NCBI GenBank assembly: GCA_903813345.2
Contig: CAIIXF020000001.1
Location: 17,567,915-17,631,914 of the forward strand
DNA: 64,000 nt
Reading direction: 5' to 3'
DNA from: Owenia fusiformis
Lineage: Eukaryota > Annelida > Polychaeta > Sabellida > Oweniidae
The position numbers were made by a program, and so were the translations under genes. Under the pieces are notes generated by a model, which saw nothing but the letters and a program-made list of their open reading frames with translations, made no database searches and was not told where the DNA came from. Below, piece after piece: positions 29,201-43,000 of this stretch; position 1 is the first letter of the stretch; every line of letters starts with the position of its first letter.

Positions 29201-32200
29201 TATTGATGTAACTTTTCCCAGAACGAATAAAGTTTTCCCGAAGACCACGGTCAACAAGTGGAATAAATACCATTAATTGGATTTTGATTTTTGTAGACAG
29301 TATCAGTTTCTTATAATCGAGGACGCAAAGAAGGCTATATCTCCCCTAGTACATTTAATTAGTTAAACAACTTTTGACAAGGCGTGGAGAAACGAGATCT
29401 TTGATTTTTTTTATAAAACTGCAAAATTCCCTGCAAAAATCTTGGGATTACAGTATCCATTTACTTTTAGGGTTGAAACTTGTACTAGATATAGAAGCTG
29501 CTGAATATATCGGAGATATGAGTCCAGCGTATGGTGTCCGGGTACTTGTACACAGTCAAGGGGACATGCCCTTCCCAGAGGACCAAGGTATCACTATTGG
29601 TCCTGGTCAAGCAACGGTTATAGGAACTAATATGGTACGAACTACTTCCTTTTAGAGTTTACAATAACAAACAGAATTTACCAAATAGGCGGATTACACC
29701 AAACCACACCATATCCACTTTCATAATGTTGAGATCCGTTTCATTAATCCGTTTAGTTTTTTGCTCAATTAGTACTTAGTGGCAGTAGTGGCCACTAGCT
29801 GATGTGTACTCTACGGAGATAAAATAAATTGAGTTTTAAATTGTATATATTTTTGGTGTGTTTAGTTAAACATCCAGCTGGCTGGTGATAAGTACAGCGA
29901 CTGTACAAACTCCAGTTTCTCTAACGTGAATATAAATGTATATGAAGAGCATTACCCAGGAACAAGCTATACTCAAACCGTAAGTAATGAGTAAAATGAC
30001 AACAAAACGGACCATTTGAATCTGCGGTACTATATTGTACCATATTTCACGGTACTGTACCATATGGGGTCACCATTTGGCTTGTTTTTGGTACAGTGAA
30101 CACTGTTAGACTTCTTGTGTACTATTGATGTATTAATCCTTTTTGAACAACCCCAATAATACATTTTTACTTCCGATGGGGCGAGTGGTTAAAATACGTT
30201 TACGTTAAATTTAGGTTAACAATGATTTAAAAGCAGATCTACGGGGAATGGTAAAATTGCAAGCAATCTGTACAGTTGACCTACCAATATATTTCTACAA
30301 TCTCAAATATGATATCTCCTCAAAGATTCACGATATGTTATAAATTGGTGATTCAAAATGCCAAAATGGGAAAAATGTGTAAATTCTCCCTAATGATACA
30401 GGGTGAGCCAAAAAAGGTAACCCAAACAAATGTTAATAACTTAGTCTTTCAGCATGGGTTTAAAATCATAGTTTGCACCATTAAATCTTCTTCAATGGTC
30501 TTAAGAGTACCAAGTTTCATTGGTCTATTCAAAATTGTCACGATTCTATGGCCATTACAAAACAAGTTCAAAATGCCGGTCTCGCCTCTGGAGGCAAACT
30601 TGAAGGCATCGGGTGAAGTCTTTTGATTACCCGCTCACAGATATCTTGTGTAATGGCTCTTGTTTTCCCTTCTTATCTCTTAATTTAACTCTATGAGTGA
30701 TGCTTCAAGGGTAGTTAATACAGAGATTATCTTTGACATTGCCCAAACGATGAAATTCTTTAGGTTCATATCGGCTGATTTTGTAATGTTTCGGCATTGG
30801 GAAACTCAGCAGAATGAAGGAAGATTGAACAAGGGTCAATTGTGCCAAATATTATTTCAAACTCATGCTGGATGACTAAGTTATTAACCTGTGAACATAT
30901 GTTTTGGTTACCTTTTTGGATATCACGCTGTAAAAAATGGTAACCATATTTATAGAAAAACTTAGCATTATCGTAAAAATCGTTAGTTTTCCTTTTTATC
31001 CCTTACGTTCGTTTATTTACGTTGTAGGCATGCATGAAGACTTGTTATCAGTCACACTTACTATCGGGGTGTCAATGTGGCGACCCAAGCGTTCCCCTGG
31101 ATGGGAAAGCTTTCCCGTCAGCATTCCACACCGAACCTGCAACCTCGTGCAACTCGGATAACCAGGCACAAGGTAAGTGGGTAATTAGCATTAATCACAA
31201 CGAAGTTTCTTTCATACAAAGGGCCATTGTATCTGATTCTACTGTTTTCATACATATGTATCTAGACAAGATGTGTCAACTCCTTGAAAAATATTCTTTG
31301 AAGTAATTTCGCATCGAATAAAAATGTATGAAATGAATTTGAATTTGACTTGAATGCATTGTGGTTGATTCATTCCGCCCAGGCGTTGCTTTCTAAATTC
31401 TTGCTGCACAGCCATGCAAATATATTTGAAAACAATACCTTAGTTAAATGTTTCAACAACACTGCGTTGAGTCAAGGGCTTTAATCCTTATAAACATTTT
31501 ATTATGATGTATCAATGATTCTTAAGAGTGACAAAGATAAATACCTTCTTAGTGTTCCATGTAGCCGTCAGAGGCCTAGTATAATGAGAAAATGATATCC
31601 TCTGTTTTCCCAGCTATATGTATGATGCGACATCTATTCAAACATTAATTGACAAATCTGGGGATATCATCGTTTCCCCAAATTGAAAAATGAGTGACTT
31701 TTGATGAAAAAAGTAATTTGTAATGATCTAAGTGTTACCTCAAATTTGGGAGCAATAAGGCATATACATTATTCTTTATTTGTTTATTTAGTTACATGTG
31801 AAGAGAATACATATGCATCGTACGTCAATGGATCGTTAAGCTGTACGTGTTATCCCGAATGCAATCAGACCACCTTCGAAGCTCACGTGTCGTCGACGTT
31901 ATGGCCAACCGACCAATATATCTCTCGACTCATACAGGACCTCAGTCCTAAGTTAAACCAATACACAAACGATAGCGCTGGATTGAGGAAGAATGTTGCA
32001 CATTTGCAAGTTTATTATGAGGAACTAAACTTGCAAATGATCCAAGAGCAACCTTCATATTCGGTAAATTGTCACATCAATTAGTATTTTAAAGAATCAA
32101 TTGGCTGTTTTCATGGAAGGGATAGTTTTGTTTAAATAACGTTTTCATTGCATGGAACTAGCAAACTATGTCACAATTTTGTTGCAATTCAATTATACTA

Positions 32201-32671
32201 TTACTGACTTGGAGTTAAAGCACCAGTTAAAATGAGTTTTTAGTAAAAACCTCACACAAGCTCAAAAAGCTGTAATAAGACAGTGGTTCATTTACAACTT
32301 CGACTAATAGAAATTAAGCTTGATCCAAAATACTTTTTATATTACAAAACACTTTAACGATTCCTTTGTTGCATATGAGCTGAAAAGTCATTCTTCGGAA
32401 GTTTATGATCGTTGGATGTCATCAAGTGATAGTATTAGAGAGATTGTTTGTACTGAACATTAAATTCCTGTTCCCTTTTCAGACGGTTCAGTTTGCGTCA
32501 GACGTAGGGGGAACAGTAGGACTTTATGTAGGAGCATCATTACTGACTGCATTTGAATTCGGAGAATTCTTTTTAGACTTATTAGTTTATTTCATAAGGA
32601 AACCATTCCATAAAAACAAAGTGAGCGAAGTTAAAATGGAGCAGACGAAATCGAACGTCCAGTTTAGCTGA
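26202..32671 (+). CDS. DEG/ENaC superfamily sodium channel, ASIC-like, complete, 9 exons
   Basis: Trimeric amiloride-family cation channel subunit of the plasma membrane. Exons: 26202-26394, 26603-26857, 27064-27232, 28899-29002, 29471-29634, 29866-29979, 31028-31172, 31792-32063, 32483-32671. Phases agree over 1605 nt, giving 534 aa, a usual length for ASIC-type subunits. The N-terminal gating motif His55-Gly56 follows ENTSA. TM1 is about residues 70-92, followed by LPFPAVTICNVNP. The extracellular domain keeps YKYGNCFTFNSG, GLKLVLDIE, the IHSQ-type segment VLVHSQGDMPFPEDQG, ACMKTCYQ, CQCGDP and CTCYPECNQTTFE. TM2 has the selectivity filter Gly489-Ala490-Ser491, then a short basic tail. First ATG of a tandem pair (MM) chosen as start. 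What gates it (protons, peptides or other) cannot be read from sequence. Introns hold two MITEs. Confidence 0.94.
28144..28804. mobile_element. GC-rich MITE in DEG/ENaC intron 3
   Basis: Ends CACCCCAGTCACATTT and AAATGTGACTGGGGTG are perfect inverted repeats. The interior holds repeated GC-rich words such as TCTGCGGTC, CGTACGCTCGCCGTAG and TTTCTACGG in both orientations. It ends about 95 bases before the exon 4 acceptor. No coding capacity and no clear target duplication. Confidence 0.85.
30399..30930. mobile_element. Non-autonomous Tc1/mariner-like element in DEG/ENaC intron 6
   Basis: Left end CAGGGTGAGCCAAAAAAGG and right end complementary to CAGCGTGATATCCAAAAAGG, flanked by TA on both sides. 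Inversion extends inward (TTAATAACTTAGTC on both arms). No transposase remnant was recognised inside. Confidence 0.82.
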
Positions 32672-32824
32672 GATGCAGCGTGATATGTGTGGATCACATT
32701 GGAGGCGCAGGTGCGTTTGAAGAAGGGCAAAACGTGCGAGAATAGATTAAACGTTGTGCATTGCCAGAAGCAGTTTTACGCTGGAGAGGAGTATTTTTGG
32801 CCAGTTTACTGTTTACGAAAAAAC

Positions 32825-32830
32825 AATAAA
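32825..32830 (+). terminator. AATAAA polyadenylation signal of the DEG/ENaC gene
   Basis: AATAAA lies about 155 bases after the TGA stop at 32669-32671 on the same strand, the first such hexamer downstream. Confidence 0.5.
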
Positions 32831-33149
32831 CACCATATTATAGTGCATATTGATTAAAAAAACACCCGAATAAGATCGCTAAATACTTTTATGAAAGGTA
32901 TTCAATACATAAACATTTATGTGGACCCCAAAGTTCTCTGGCATATCCAAGTATTTCGACTCTTGACTAGAGTATTCCAATATTTTACTTAATATACTCG
33001 ATAGATGTCTACTTTGTAAATACTCCTCTCCATTGTTGCCGTATTAAATTGGCAGCACAATCCCTATCCGTTGCATTCGTTCGACTTCAAAGACAGCTTC
33101 CTCGCAGATGACGACTTATATCATAGTCAATAGCCTAGTCTCTTATTTT

Positions 33150-35410
33150 CACTATAAAAATACATATCGTCGCATGAGAATAACTTTGTACTATCTCACA
33201 TTTTTACGCAACTGAGAAATCAAGGTTTGAAAGTTTAGAGGTCTGTATCTTACTTAGTATTGCTATGTGAAACTTGATTTTTTGTATGTCACCTGGTCTC
33301 ACCCTAGAGATATCTTATATGAAATGTCATACCTTGAAACAATTTACAAGATCCTTTTTTAAAACTATGGAAATGGAGTTGATACAATTTCCCACTGGAA
33401 TAACAGCTTATTTCTAATTTCAAATTGTCATATCTGATATCAACTGTTTCAACCAATCAGCTCTCTAAGAATTGGTCATGTGACTTGCAAAACTTGGAGT
33501 TGTAACAATCTTATATTAAAACGAAGTATGCCAATATGCATGTTATTGTATCTAGTATGAAAAATAATGTTTTGCTTTGTAAAAAAATCTTCAAAAAAAC
33601 AAAGAATATTATTTAATAAAATAAAGAAAATTCAATTTATAAAACTTTAAAATCAATTTCTCAAATAAGTACAATTATTTCTTAATTTTGGAATCTCAGG
33701 ACACCCTTCAAAAAGAATTTATTGCCTTTGAAACTAAGGCAAAAGTACAATGCCTTGAAACCAATGATGCCAATACGGTCCCCCACATATTTCCCTCGGT
33801 ATAAACCCTGTAGCCTAAACCTCCCACCACATTACAATGTAGGCCCTAAGGGCCGGTCCGCTGGTCATTATCAGGTTATTTTTGATACAGACCAGTTGAA
33901 TCTTTCACTGGGTATAGGAGAATAACATTGCAACTGGTCCGTAATTCCATTTTGACCAGCATAGGTTTCAGATCCTTAGGGCCTAAGACATAACCAATTT
34001 TTATTACATGCACATGGAAGAAATTTGAAAATAGAAAAATAATTTCTAATTAATGTTAGATTAATGAAAGTGATGAAACCTCGATTTAGGTAATAATATT
34101 TTGTTCATTGGGATGCAGCTATCATTATCCATTCATTTTCTGTTGTTTGCTACTCTGTGGAGTACAATTGGGAATTCTCTCAGCAATTGTAGAAGTGGAG
34201 ACTAAGAGTGGCTCTTTGTAAAGAAATTGAACCAATTTGTTACTTTTCCAAAGTAAAATGTAGATGATCTAAAAACAATGATCCCAAAAAATGCAAAAGA
34301 AAGGACAAATCTGAAAAACATACTAGTAAATAACTAAAAAGATCCCAGATGTTCAGTGAAAATTCCAAAGTAAATCATAGATGAAGAGAAAATAAAATAA
34401 GTGTTTTAAGGGACTATACTAACATAAAGATAACTCCTTATTGATATAGTGTATGGTCAGTAAAAGTTAAAGCTAGTTTAAATAGATTTAGCTTTTTTTC
34501 CACAAACTATAAAACATCATTTTGAAAGAGATTTCAATAGTATACAGACAGTGATTGCCTTTGAGCGATGTAGTGCAAAATATGACAGTTACTATTTGTT
34601 TTGATTACTATATCTAGTATATAACCTATTATAGTTCTATTTGAAGAAACAAATAAGTAGTCTTTCATTTTCAACATTTAATGATGACTGCTTCGTATAT
34701 ATGCATTTCTATTGCATTTGGCCATTCAAACCCCTATAAGACCTGGTAGCAAGGAAGATAAAGGGTACTTTTGACTGCTCACATGATCTAATTAACTGGT
34801 CATTTGTACTTTTCATCTTCCCTGGTAGCAAGGATTTAGGTTTTCGAGGAAATTAGTAATTCTATTTCATATCATGTGGCCATGAATATCAATAATCCAA
34901 TGAGCATCCATAATACAAAGAGTAATTGAGGGCATATAATTTGAATATGCATGGGATTACACATACTGTATCATTTTATTTTTTGATCTACTTGTAATAG
35001 TTCTAAAACTAAAACATGAAAGGCCAGGCATGCAAACTGTCTTGGTTTTGTGTTACAAAACATTATTTCATTCTAGATACAATAACATGCATATTGGCAT
35101 ACTTCGTTTTAATATAAGATTGTTATAACTCCAAGTTTTGCAAGTCACATGACCAATTCTTAGAGAGTTGATTGGTTGAAACAGTTGATATCAGATATGA
35201 CAATTTGAAATTAGAAATAAGCTGTTTGTCTGGAGATGGTACAATTTCACACTGAATTCTAGCTTAATGAGGGGGAATTGAGATGGGGCATGTATCTGAG
35301 ATGAAAGCCTGTGTTTCAAATAGTAAAATTCCATGTCTATCTCAATTTTTTGGAAAATGGCAGTTAGTACAAAGTTATTCTCACGCGACGATATTTACAT
35401 GCATATGTAT
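33150..35410. repeat. Large inverted repeat pair enclosing 1.4 kb
   Basis: The left arm (about 33150-33580) and right arm (about 35040-35410) are inverted. The block from TTGCAAAACTTGGAGTTGTAAC through AATGTTTTG is well conserved (about 200 bases), and an outer block (GTACAAAGTTATTCTCA) is also shared. The enclosed sequence is AT-rich without recognised coding content. This could be a foldback element or two opposed copies of one repeat. Confidence 0.7.
33838..33986. repeat. Short inverted element with AGGCCCTAAGG ends
   Basis: TAGGCCCTAAGG at the left and CCTTAGGGCCTA at the right enclose about 120 bases that include inverted CTGGTC words. Sized like a small MITE. A flanking segment just upstream (33783-33835, ACATATTTCCCT and AAACCCTGTA words) recurs at about 45613-45665. 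Confidence 0.55.
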
Positions 35411-35918
35411 AGTACCAGCTAATAAGACGAAAATATATACATTATATTTGGCCCCTAGTGTTCTTGGCTACCATTGAAATATTCTAACTTGGCCAAAATA
35501 TTTAATTTATTTAATTGAGTGCCCTTAATAGATGTCTACTTTAATTCGAAAGACGACCCTTGTCCTCTTGTTTACTTTACTAACTTATTTATGATCAGAA
35601 ACAAAGGAGAAGTGTAAATAATACCATTTTAAGATCAACCTGATTTTCCATTTTCTATTTCATTAATTTACATGATATGGTATTTCATTTGCCTTACCAT
35701 GTTTTGTGCCCATGAGTAAAATGCTGCTTCGGTTATGATTACTTCTAATATTTTTGGACTTGTTCATGGTAATCGTCATTTACATTTACAGGGTTACACA
35801 AAAATGTTACCTGATACCTGAATTTACGTGACCTAATATACTAATATACCTTTAGGGATTAGTTCTCCTCTTAAAAATATTTACTTGTCCCATAGTGTAT
35901 AGGTATAAATATGATATA

Positions 35919-36692
35919 TTGGGTGTCCCAATAAAAACGTCACACTTTTTGACAAGAATTTTCTCAGCAATTACTACCTCAAATTTATTGAAAATTTCGA
36001 TAAAGTAGCCCTAGCAAGTTGTACAAATATGATAGAAATCGGTCACACATTATGTAGGATTGACTAATTCAAAAATACATATCAAAAAATCCAATATTAG
36101 AGCTTGCACAATGACACTTTCATAGCATTTGTGCTTTCCAGTATCAGGTGATAAAATGGTCATTCTGTTGTAGTCTTAAAACATCTTGTCTGTGGGTCGT
36201 TTATTATTTGTTTCATTGTTCTCTGTTTTTTGAAATACATTCTGTCCAAAATTTCAGTATTGAGGGATAAACAATGCCTCTAAGTGATAGGCGATAAGGC
36301 TATACCATTGAAAACTGTGTTTTAAGGTGAAAGGTTTGTGTGGAAGATCAATCGTAAAAGAATTAAGGGCTGGAGTTAGAGTCATGTTACTGTAAACTTA
36401 TGAGCATTCGACATTCATAAAAAGACAGTATAATTATGGAATGGGAGGCGATATCAATGGAAAAATACACAAAAGCTGTTTTTAAAAAACAGCTTTTTTC
36501 AGACTGAAACAAGTGGCAATTCCATTGATTTTTTACATGCATTTTTGAATTTGTTAATTCTCACATGATATGTAAAATATTTCTATTATACTTCTACACC
36601 TTGCTTATAATATCCTAAGGCTACTTTATAGAGCCAGTAATTGCTGAGAAAATTCTTGTCAAAAAGTGAGACGTTTTTATTGGGACACCCGA
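35919..36692. mobile_element. Tc1/mariner-like element with GGGTGTCCCAATAAAAACG ends
   Basis: The termini GGGTGTCCCAATAAAAACGT and its complement are near-identical over about 55 bases, including TTTTTGACAAGAATTTTCTC. TA flanks both ends. The interior shows only faint remnants that could derive from a helix-turn-helix transposase start near 36273, with many stops. I treat it as non-autonomous or dead. Confidence 0.82.
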
Positions 36693-36864
36693 TATATAAA
36701 TTACCTCTTGTAGTCCATATCTTTAAAATAGTAATAGATTGATCATCTAGCACTCTTGAAAACGAAGTTAATCTGATTTAATTAAAGGTTGGTCGATATT
36801 TTTCTGAACCCACTTAGAGCACTCTGTATGAGGAAATAAACAGTTAATTAAACAGAAGAATTAA

Positions 36865-36870
36865 TTTATT
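36865..36870 (-). terminator. Polyadenylation signal of the ACE gene
   Basis: TTTATT on the plus strand reads AATAAA on the minus strand, about 220 bases after the ACE stop codon at 37090. Confidence 0.4.
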
Positions 36871-37089
36871 AGTATAAATTTCATATTTTACATCGTATTT
36901 TGCATAATTACATTTGTATAAATAACTAAAAGTTAACACTTCAATTAAGTTGTTGTTATAAAATGTGAGGTATTCAAAGCAGGCTTCTCATTTCAGATCA
37001 GGACCCGTATCAAAACACTGCGTGTCATTTACCTTATTTGGACTTAACAGTTTTTGTAATAATATACATATATATCATTTATATACATT

Positions 37090-40000
37090 TCATTCTTTTA
37101 AAAGAGCAAACAAACATGAGCATAACACGATTAACAGTGAAATGTTTGGAAAAACTACATTTCCGGTTCCTGTAGGGTCAGTTGTTTCTGGTTCAGGGCT
37201 TTGAGTAGGTAGAGTGTATACGGGCAGATCTGTAGGACAAGCCTCGTCCCACTGAATGTCCATTCCCTCATTCTGTTTCTCAAGCCACGTTATCAGTGGC
37301 TGGAAATATTCGATTATAGCTCCAGCGTCCATTGTTGTGTTCCCAGTTACTTTCTCCATGGCAACTGCCCATGGCTTAGACGAGCCTAAACTCAACATAT
37401 CACTGAAACATGAAGAAATGATTTGAATTATAAATGCCAATCATACCAACATTCACAAATAGTCATATAAGTACTTTATGTGACAAGTTGGCCTCTGTAA
37501 CATCAACGATGGCATGGTTCTGTTTTAATCAGTTTGTTATAGTTTAACATCAAGTCTTCATGATGGAACAGTAACCCCATATTTTTCTCGTCAAATGTAG
37601 TCGTCGGGACAATGGACTTGATTCTTAAGTTTAATTACATTGTTAATTTCTGATTTTAATGAATATGTTCGAGAAATTAATTAACAAATATTTCTACTTA
37701 TATATTTCTGTTAGTATTGTTAGAAATAGTGAGTAACTTCTATATCTAGTACAAAAATATTAATAAACATCTAGGACTGTTTAAGGCCCATCATGTTGCA
37801 CTCTAAAAATAATATAAAACTCTGGAAATAATATAAGACAAAGGAAAGAATTCTAAAGACAATACACAGAATTTCTGCTAGTATAAGATTACACACAGCA
37901 CCAAAAGTTGACATGATGCAGGAAACCCAAAGGCATTTTGCTTGTAGACTAGTAACTGCAAGATAAGCAATTGCTTCTGGTGTAACCCCTAAATCAACAG
38001 TCGCATGTGCATTGTTAGCATCAGTGCATTCACATCCACATTGCAAACCATTTACATCCAGTTACATTACATTCAGTAAGAAAGGGGATACCAGACATGT
38101 GCCACTCATTAAACAAAATAATGGAAAGTACAACAAATATGACAACGCTGGCATACACAATCCTAATATACACGAAACATGCATGACATCAACGCACCCT
38201 AATTTTGCACCCGCTAGTTTAGATTTGTATATATCACACTTGTACAATGGACCCATATGGCCTGCATCCTTGCATAGAGCTTGGTGAAATTGAAACTGGA
38301 TAATAAAGCTTACAAAATACCTGGAATAAAAAGGAGTGAGAGAATAAGTGAGAAAGAAAGTAAGGTGAAGCAATAAATACTGAAATAGGCATGTTGTTGT
38401 TAGTATTTGTCGTGTCGACCAAGGACTTGATGGTAGGTATAGCATGTTCTCATATGGCTGATGATACAAATATGATTTGTGAAGATCCTAGGTTTTTCCA
38501 TTGAGGTATATTTGAGGTAGTTCCAAAACATGCAAGGACCTCTATGATAGAGTACCATGATACATGCTAGACATTCCAACATTCCTATTGTCGAAGGTAA
38601 GCAGTTTTTGATCTTGTGTTACTTTGGTTTGTTATCCATAGAAAGAAGAAAGGTATCCCAGACCATCCCTAACATCTGTGCAGCTAACAGACTAAGTAAG
38701 TACGGTCAACGAGAACGCTGAAAAGCAGGTTATACCGCAGCTTATTTAGCTAGATCGACTGATTTGTCAAGGATACAGTTGAATAGAAAACAAACTGCAA
38801 AAATCCAGTTATCACCGCCACTTGAGCCTACATGAGAAGGAGAATAGACTTCATTACATCATCTAAATTATTTTGTTAAAAGTGAAGACTTGGGACAGTA
38901 CAACATATATGTTGGAATCAGGTGCACCGTTTGGAAGATGGAAAGGCCAAAGCAAATGCTTGGAACAGGTTCCCAAGACTCTCTAATTGTCTTACCCCAG
39001 CTTAGTTCCGGCGTCATTTGAATTATAAATGTCACATTTGTAGAGTGGTCCAGTTTGATTGGCTGCCTCACATAAAGCTTGGTGGAATTGAAACTGGGTG
39101 ACTTCGCTTATAAAGTACCTAAGACAGCAGTGGTAAATTAATTATAAAATGCAAAATATAACTAAATGGCTGTTGGTCTATTGAGGAATCCGTGTCACCC
39201 GGGAGAAACTTCAGCCTTGGGATCAGCATTTATTAACCGCCGGGTAGGCAGGAACAGGAACACTGAAAGAAATTCAAGCAAAGCACACAATGCAGTATGT
39301 GCATATTCCCATTTCATATGTAATATTTACCTCAGCTTGTTGCCGGCCACGTGTGAATTATAAATGTCACATTTGTAGAGTGGTCCAGTTTGATTAGCTG
39401 CCTCACACAAAGCTTGGTGGAATTGGAACTGTATGACATAGCTTACAAAGTACCTAAGATAACGTGTTATTCATCAAATATGCGTCAGATACAATATTTC
39501 AACTAATTACTAAATTCTAGTTCTAACATAAAAAGTAAATCTATACATAATAAATACCATATATGATATGATATCACAACTTCGATCACAATTCAGGCCG
39601 ATGAAGTTAGATCTACTCATTAGCTTCTAGTTTTCATTTCAATTGTATGTCTCACCAGTCACCATACTTGATGCTCATGAATTAATATATAATCATTAGT
39701 GTCTAATGTTAACTTCAATTGTAGATTCACACATGACTTTGGCCTTATATGATGTGTATATATAGTTTGATCTACTAATTATTAGCTCCTACTTCAAGCT
39801 ACAGAAGCACAAGTTAATATAGAAAGAACATGGGTCAGCATCAAATGATGTATAATGATCCTGATTACATCCAAATCTACGAACATTATTATGATTTTTT
39901 TTCTCAGTTTATTTATTTCAATTTCCTTGATATTGATATACAAAAGTATGCCTTTGTTAACTTAATAACATTATCGGCATAGTAAATATTAAAAATATAA

Positions 40001-43000
40001 TACAGGAAATACAAAATACAAAAACCACGTAGTATGTTCAGTCTATATGTATGCTTGCTCCCCATCCCACCCATAAGGTTCCCAAAGGAATTTAGAATGT
40101 TTCACTGGCTCTTTAAAACTGTGATTGCTGTTGAGACATAGTGAGCCACGATTTCAATAATTTTGCTATTCATCACATCACTAAGGTTGGTATCCCCATA
40201 CAAAAGTGTATCTGATTTCTTAGAGATTGTTAAATTTCTGAAATCTGGCAGACATTCCAGTTCGTCGAGTCCTGCAAGAAGCAATTCCCTTTCATTTATG
40301 AGCAGTGGACATTTGATTAGAAAATGAGAAGTGGTTTGATGAGCTGCACCACATGGACATTTGGGATCATTAATTGTGGTAAAATTGTGGGCATGTAAAT
40401 GGCTATTAAGCAAGAGTCCAGCTCTAAGTCTGTTGAAAGTAATTTCAGTTTGTCTTGGCATAGTGTACTCCATTTTGGATGTGGGTAAGGATACATGGCT
40501 CCTTTGCTTCCTGACTGATCTTTTAAATCTTGAGATTGGCTGCCCAACTCGGATAGTTGGTGGAAGCCCATTCCAAGCTGAGATGGCACTAAAGATTGTA
40601 GATTTTTTGGTTGAGACACTAGTATGTAATGGAATCTGATAATCTGGCTGATCTCTCAGCCTTCTAGTGTGAACAATTTCATAAGTTCTCACCACATCAC
40701 AGATGAAGGGAGGTAAAGCATTAAAGCGTGCCTTAAAAATAAAATTTTTTAAGTGCTCATCTCTTCTCGATGCCAGCTTTTTCCAATTTAGAGAAGAAAG
40801 TACCTTATCAGTATTTGACCCATGAATAGCACCTGAAACTAGGCAGGCTGCTCTATAGTGCAGACTTTCGAGAGCTTGGAGCTTAAGAGCTGATGCTTTA
40901 TTGTAAATTATGTCACAGTAATCTAAGTGGGGTATGAAGTAAGCATTGTAAATTGTTTCAAGATGTTTGCTTGATAACTTTTTACTAAGAGCCTTCAATG
41001 GCCTCATTAAAATTGTCAATTTGTTAATCAGTTGGTCAATGTGGGCATTAAAGTTTAAGTGTTTATCTAACACTATTCCTAAGTGCTTATGGGTATCTGT
41101 CATTGGTATTTGCTAATTTCCTAAAGTTAATGATGGTTGAGCTGCTAATTGGGTTCTTTGGCCATAAAAGGTTAGATCAGCACTTTTTTGGGCTTTAAAT
41201 TGCATGCGCCAAGTGGTTGCCCATTGGTTAAGATTGTTCAGATCTTGTTGAAGGGGTTGATTTAAATTCAATAGCATGTCAGAGTTTCTGTCATAGGCAT
41301 CATAAAGTGACGTATCATCAGCAAAAAATAAAAGCTTTGGAGTTTAAGTTGTCAGGTAAATCGTTAATATATATTAAAAAAAGTAGGGGACCCAAAACAG
41401 AACCTTGGGGAACACCGGCATTTATAATGTATTGGGGTTTATTGGGATTATTGACCGGATTGTTGTTGTTACCAATTAATTCAGGATCAGAGGACCAATC
41501 GGAAAGGCAGTTATTAATACGCACTTTAACCCTTCTGTCTTTAAGATAGGAGGTCATTAATAGAATAATTTCATTGCTACATCCGTATGCTTTAAGTTTT
41601 TTTATTAAGAGTTTGTGGGGTACCAAATCAAATGCAGACGTCAGGTCTAAAAATATTGAACGGACATTTTTCTGTTGATCAACATTAGTTTGTATATCAT
41701 GAACAATGTTGATCAGTTGATTCACCGTATTGTGTTGTGGTAAAAAACCACTTTGAAATTTATACAAGAGATTATTATCCAGTAAATGAAGAAGGAGTCT
41801 GTTGTGGATTATTTTTTCTAATACTTTGGATAGTGAGCATAGTAATGTAACTGGTCTATATGATCATGTCTGATACTCATAAAGTTAAACTTAAAATCTT
41901 AATCATAATAGGTGTAACCTAGATGAATATGATCTACAGTGTATACAGAGAGTGCTATCCCTTTTTATAACATCACTAATTTTATCATAACTATCATAAC
42001 GGTTATTTGATTACCTGATGTAAGGCGTGTTTCCAGGTATATGGTATTTGGCACCTGGATCAAAATCGTCTTCTGTTCTTTGTACAGGTGGAGAAACTCC
42101 TTGGTACTTGCATCTAGAAAAGATGAACAAGTTGATCGTGTTTGAAAATACATCACATAGAACAGCCTTCATTCTCTTCGTAAATTATTACAGCAAGTTT
42201 AATGTATATTGTCATATTTTGATTTAAGTACCTTAGATCCCACCATTTTTTATTATAATCCTCGGGTGAAGTCTCTCCATTGAACACACTCCATCTCCAC
42301 TGGTCAATGAGGTATCCGAAAGGCAGGAATGCTATTTTCTTCAGAGCCTGGCTCAAAAGGAAGTTGATGTCACTTTCTAAATGGAAAAATAATTGTGTTG
42401 AATTTAATCAGCATTATGTATATTATACTGATTATGAATGTGCATGGTTATCCTTATGAATCTGAAAATACTCAGTGAACACATGGATTGTTAAAACATT
42501 TAATTATTTAGTTTGTGTTTTAGAGATCTTTGAATTGATTCAATAACATTTAATCGTTGTTGCGCTACTGTGCATACAGGTAAGTTTGATTCAAACGATG
42601 TTAAGTAAAGCATCGCCTTTTGGACCTTGTTGATTAATGTCGACAGTGCGTTTACCTTCGTCATCTACGACTTCCTCAAGAAGGCCAATTTCTTTCAGAT
42701 GTTTTGGGGTTGACACAGACAAAGACATGACATCCCCCACGGCCTCATGGAAACCTATAGAAAAGTTATGAACTATATTTGACTGTTTAAAATTACATAA
42801 TATCCTACTTCTTATGAATAATGGACGAGTAAGTAAATGTACTGGGTGATGTCACCCACAGTCTCGTGGAAACCCAAGCACAGAAAAGTTATGAAGTAAT
42901 TGACTGTTTAAAATTACATAACATTCTACTTTTAATGAGTGAGTAAAGTATATTATTAATCAAGATGAAGTTCAGTACTTAACTTCAAGTCTGAAGTAAT

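Noticed and set aside
38062-38469. 135-codon minus-strand frame as an independent gene
   Set aside because: Only the 38198-38320 part is coding-like. The rest is intron read-through around ACE exon 12C.
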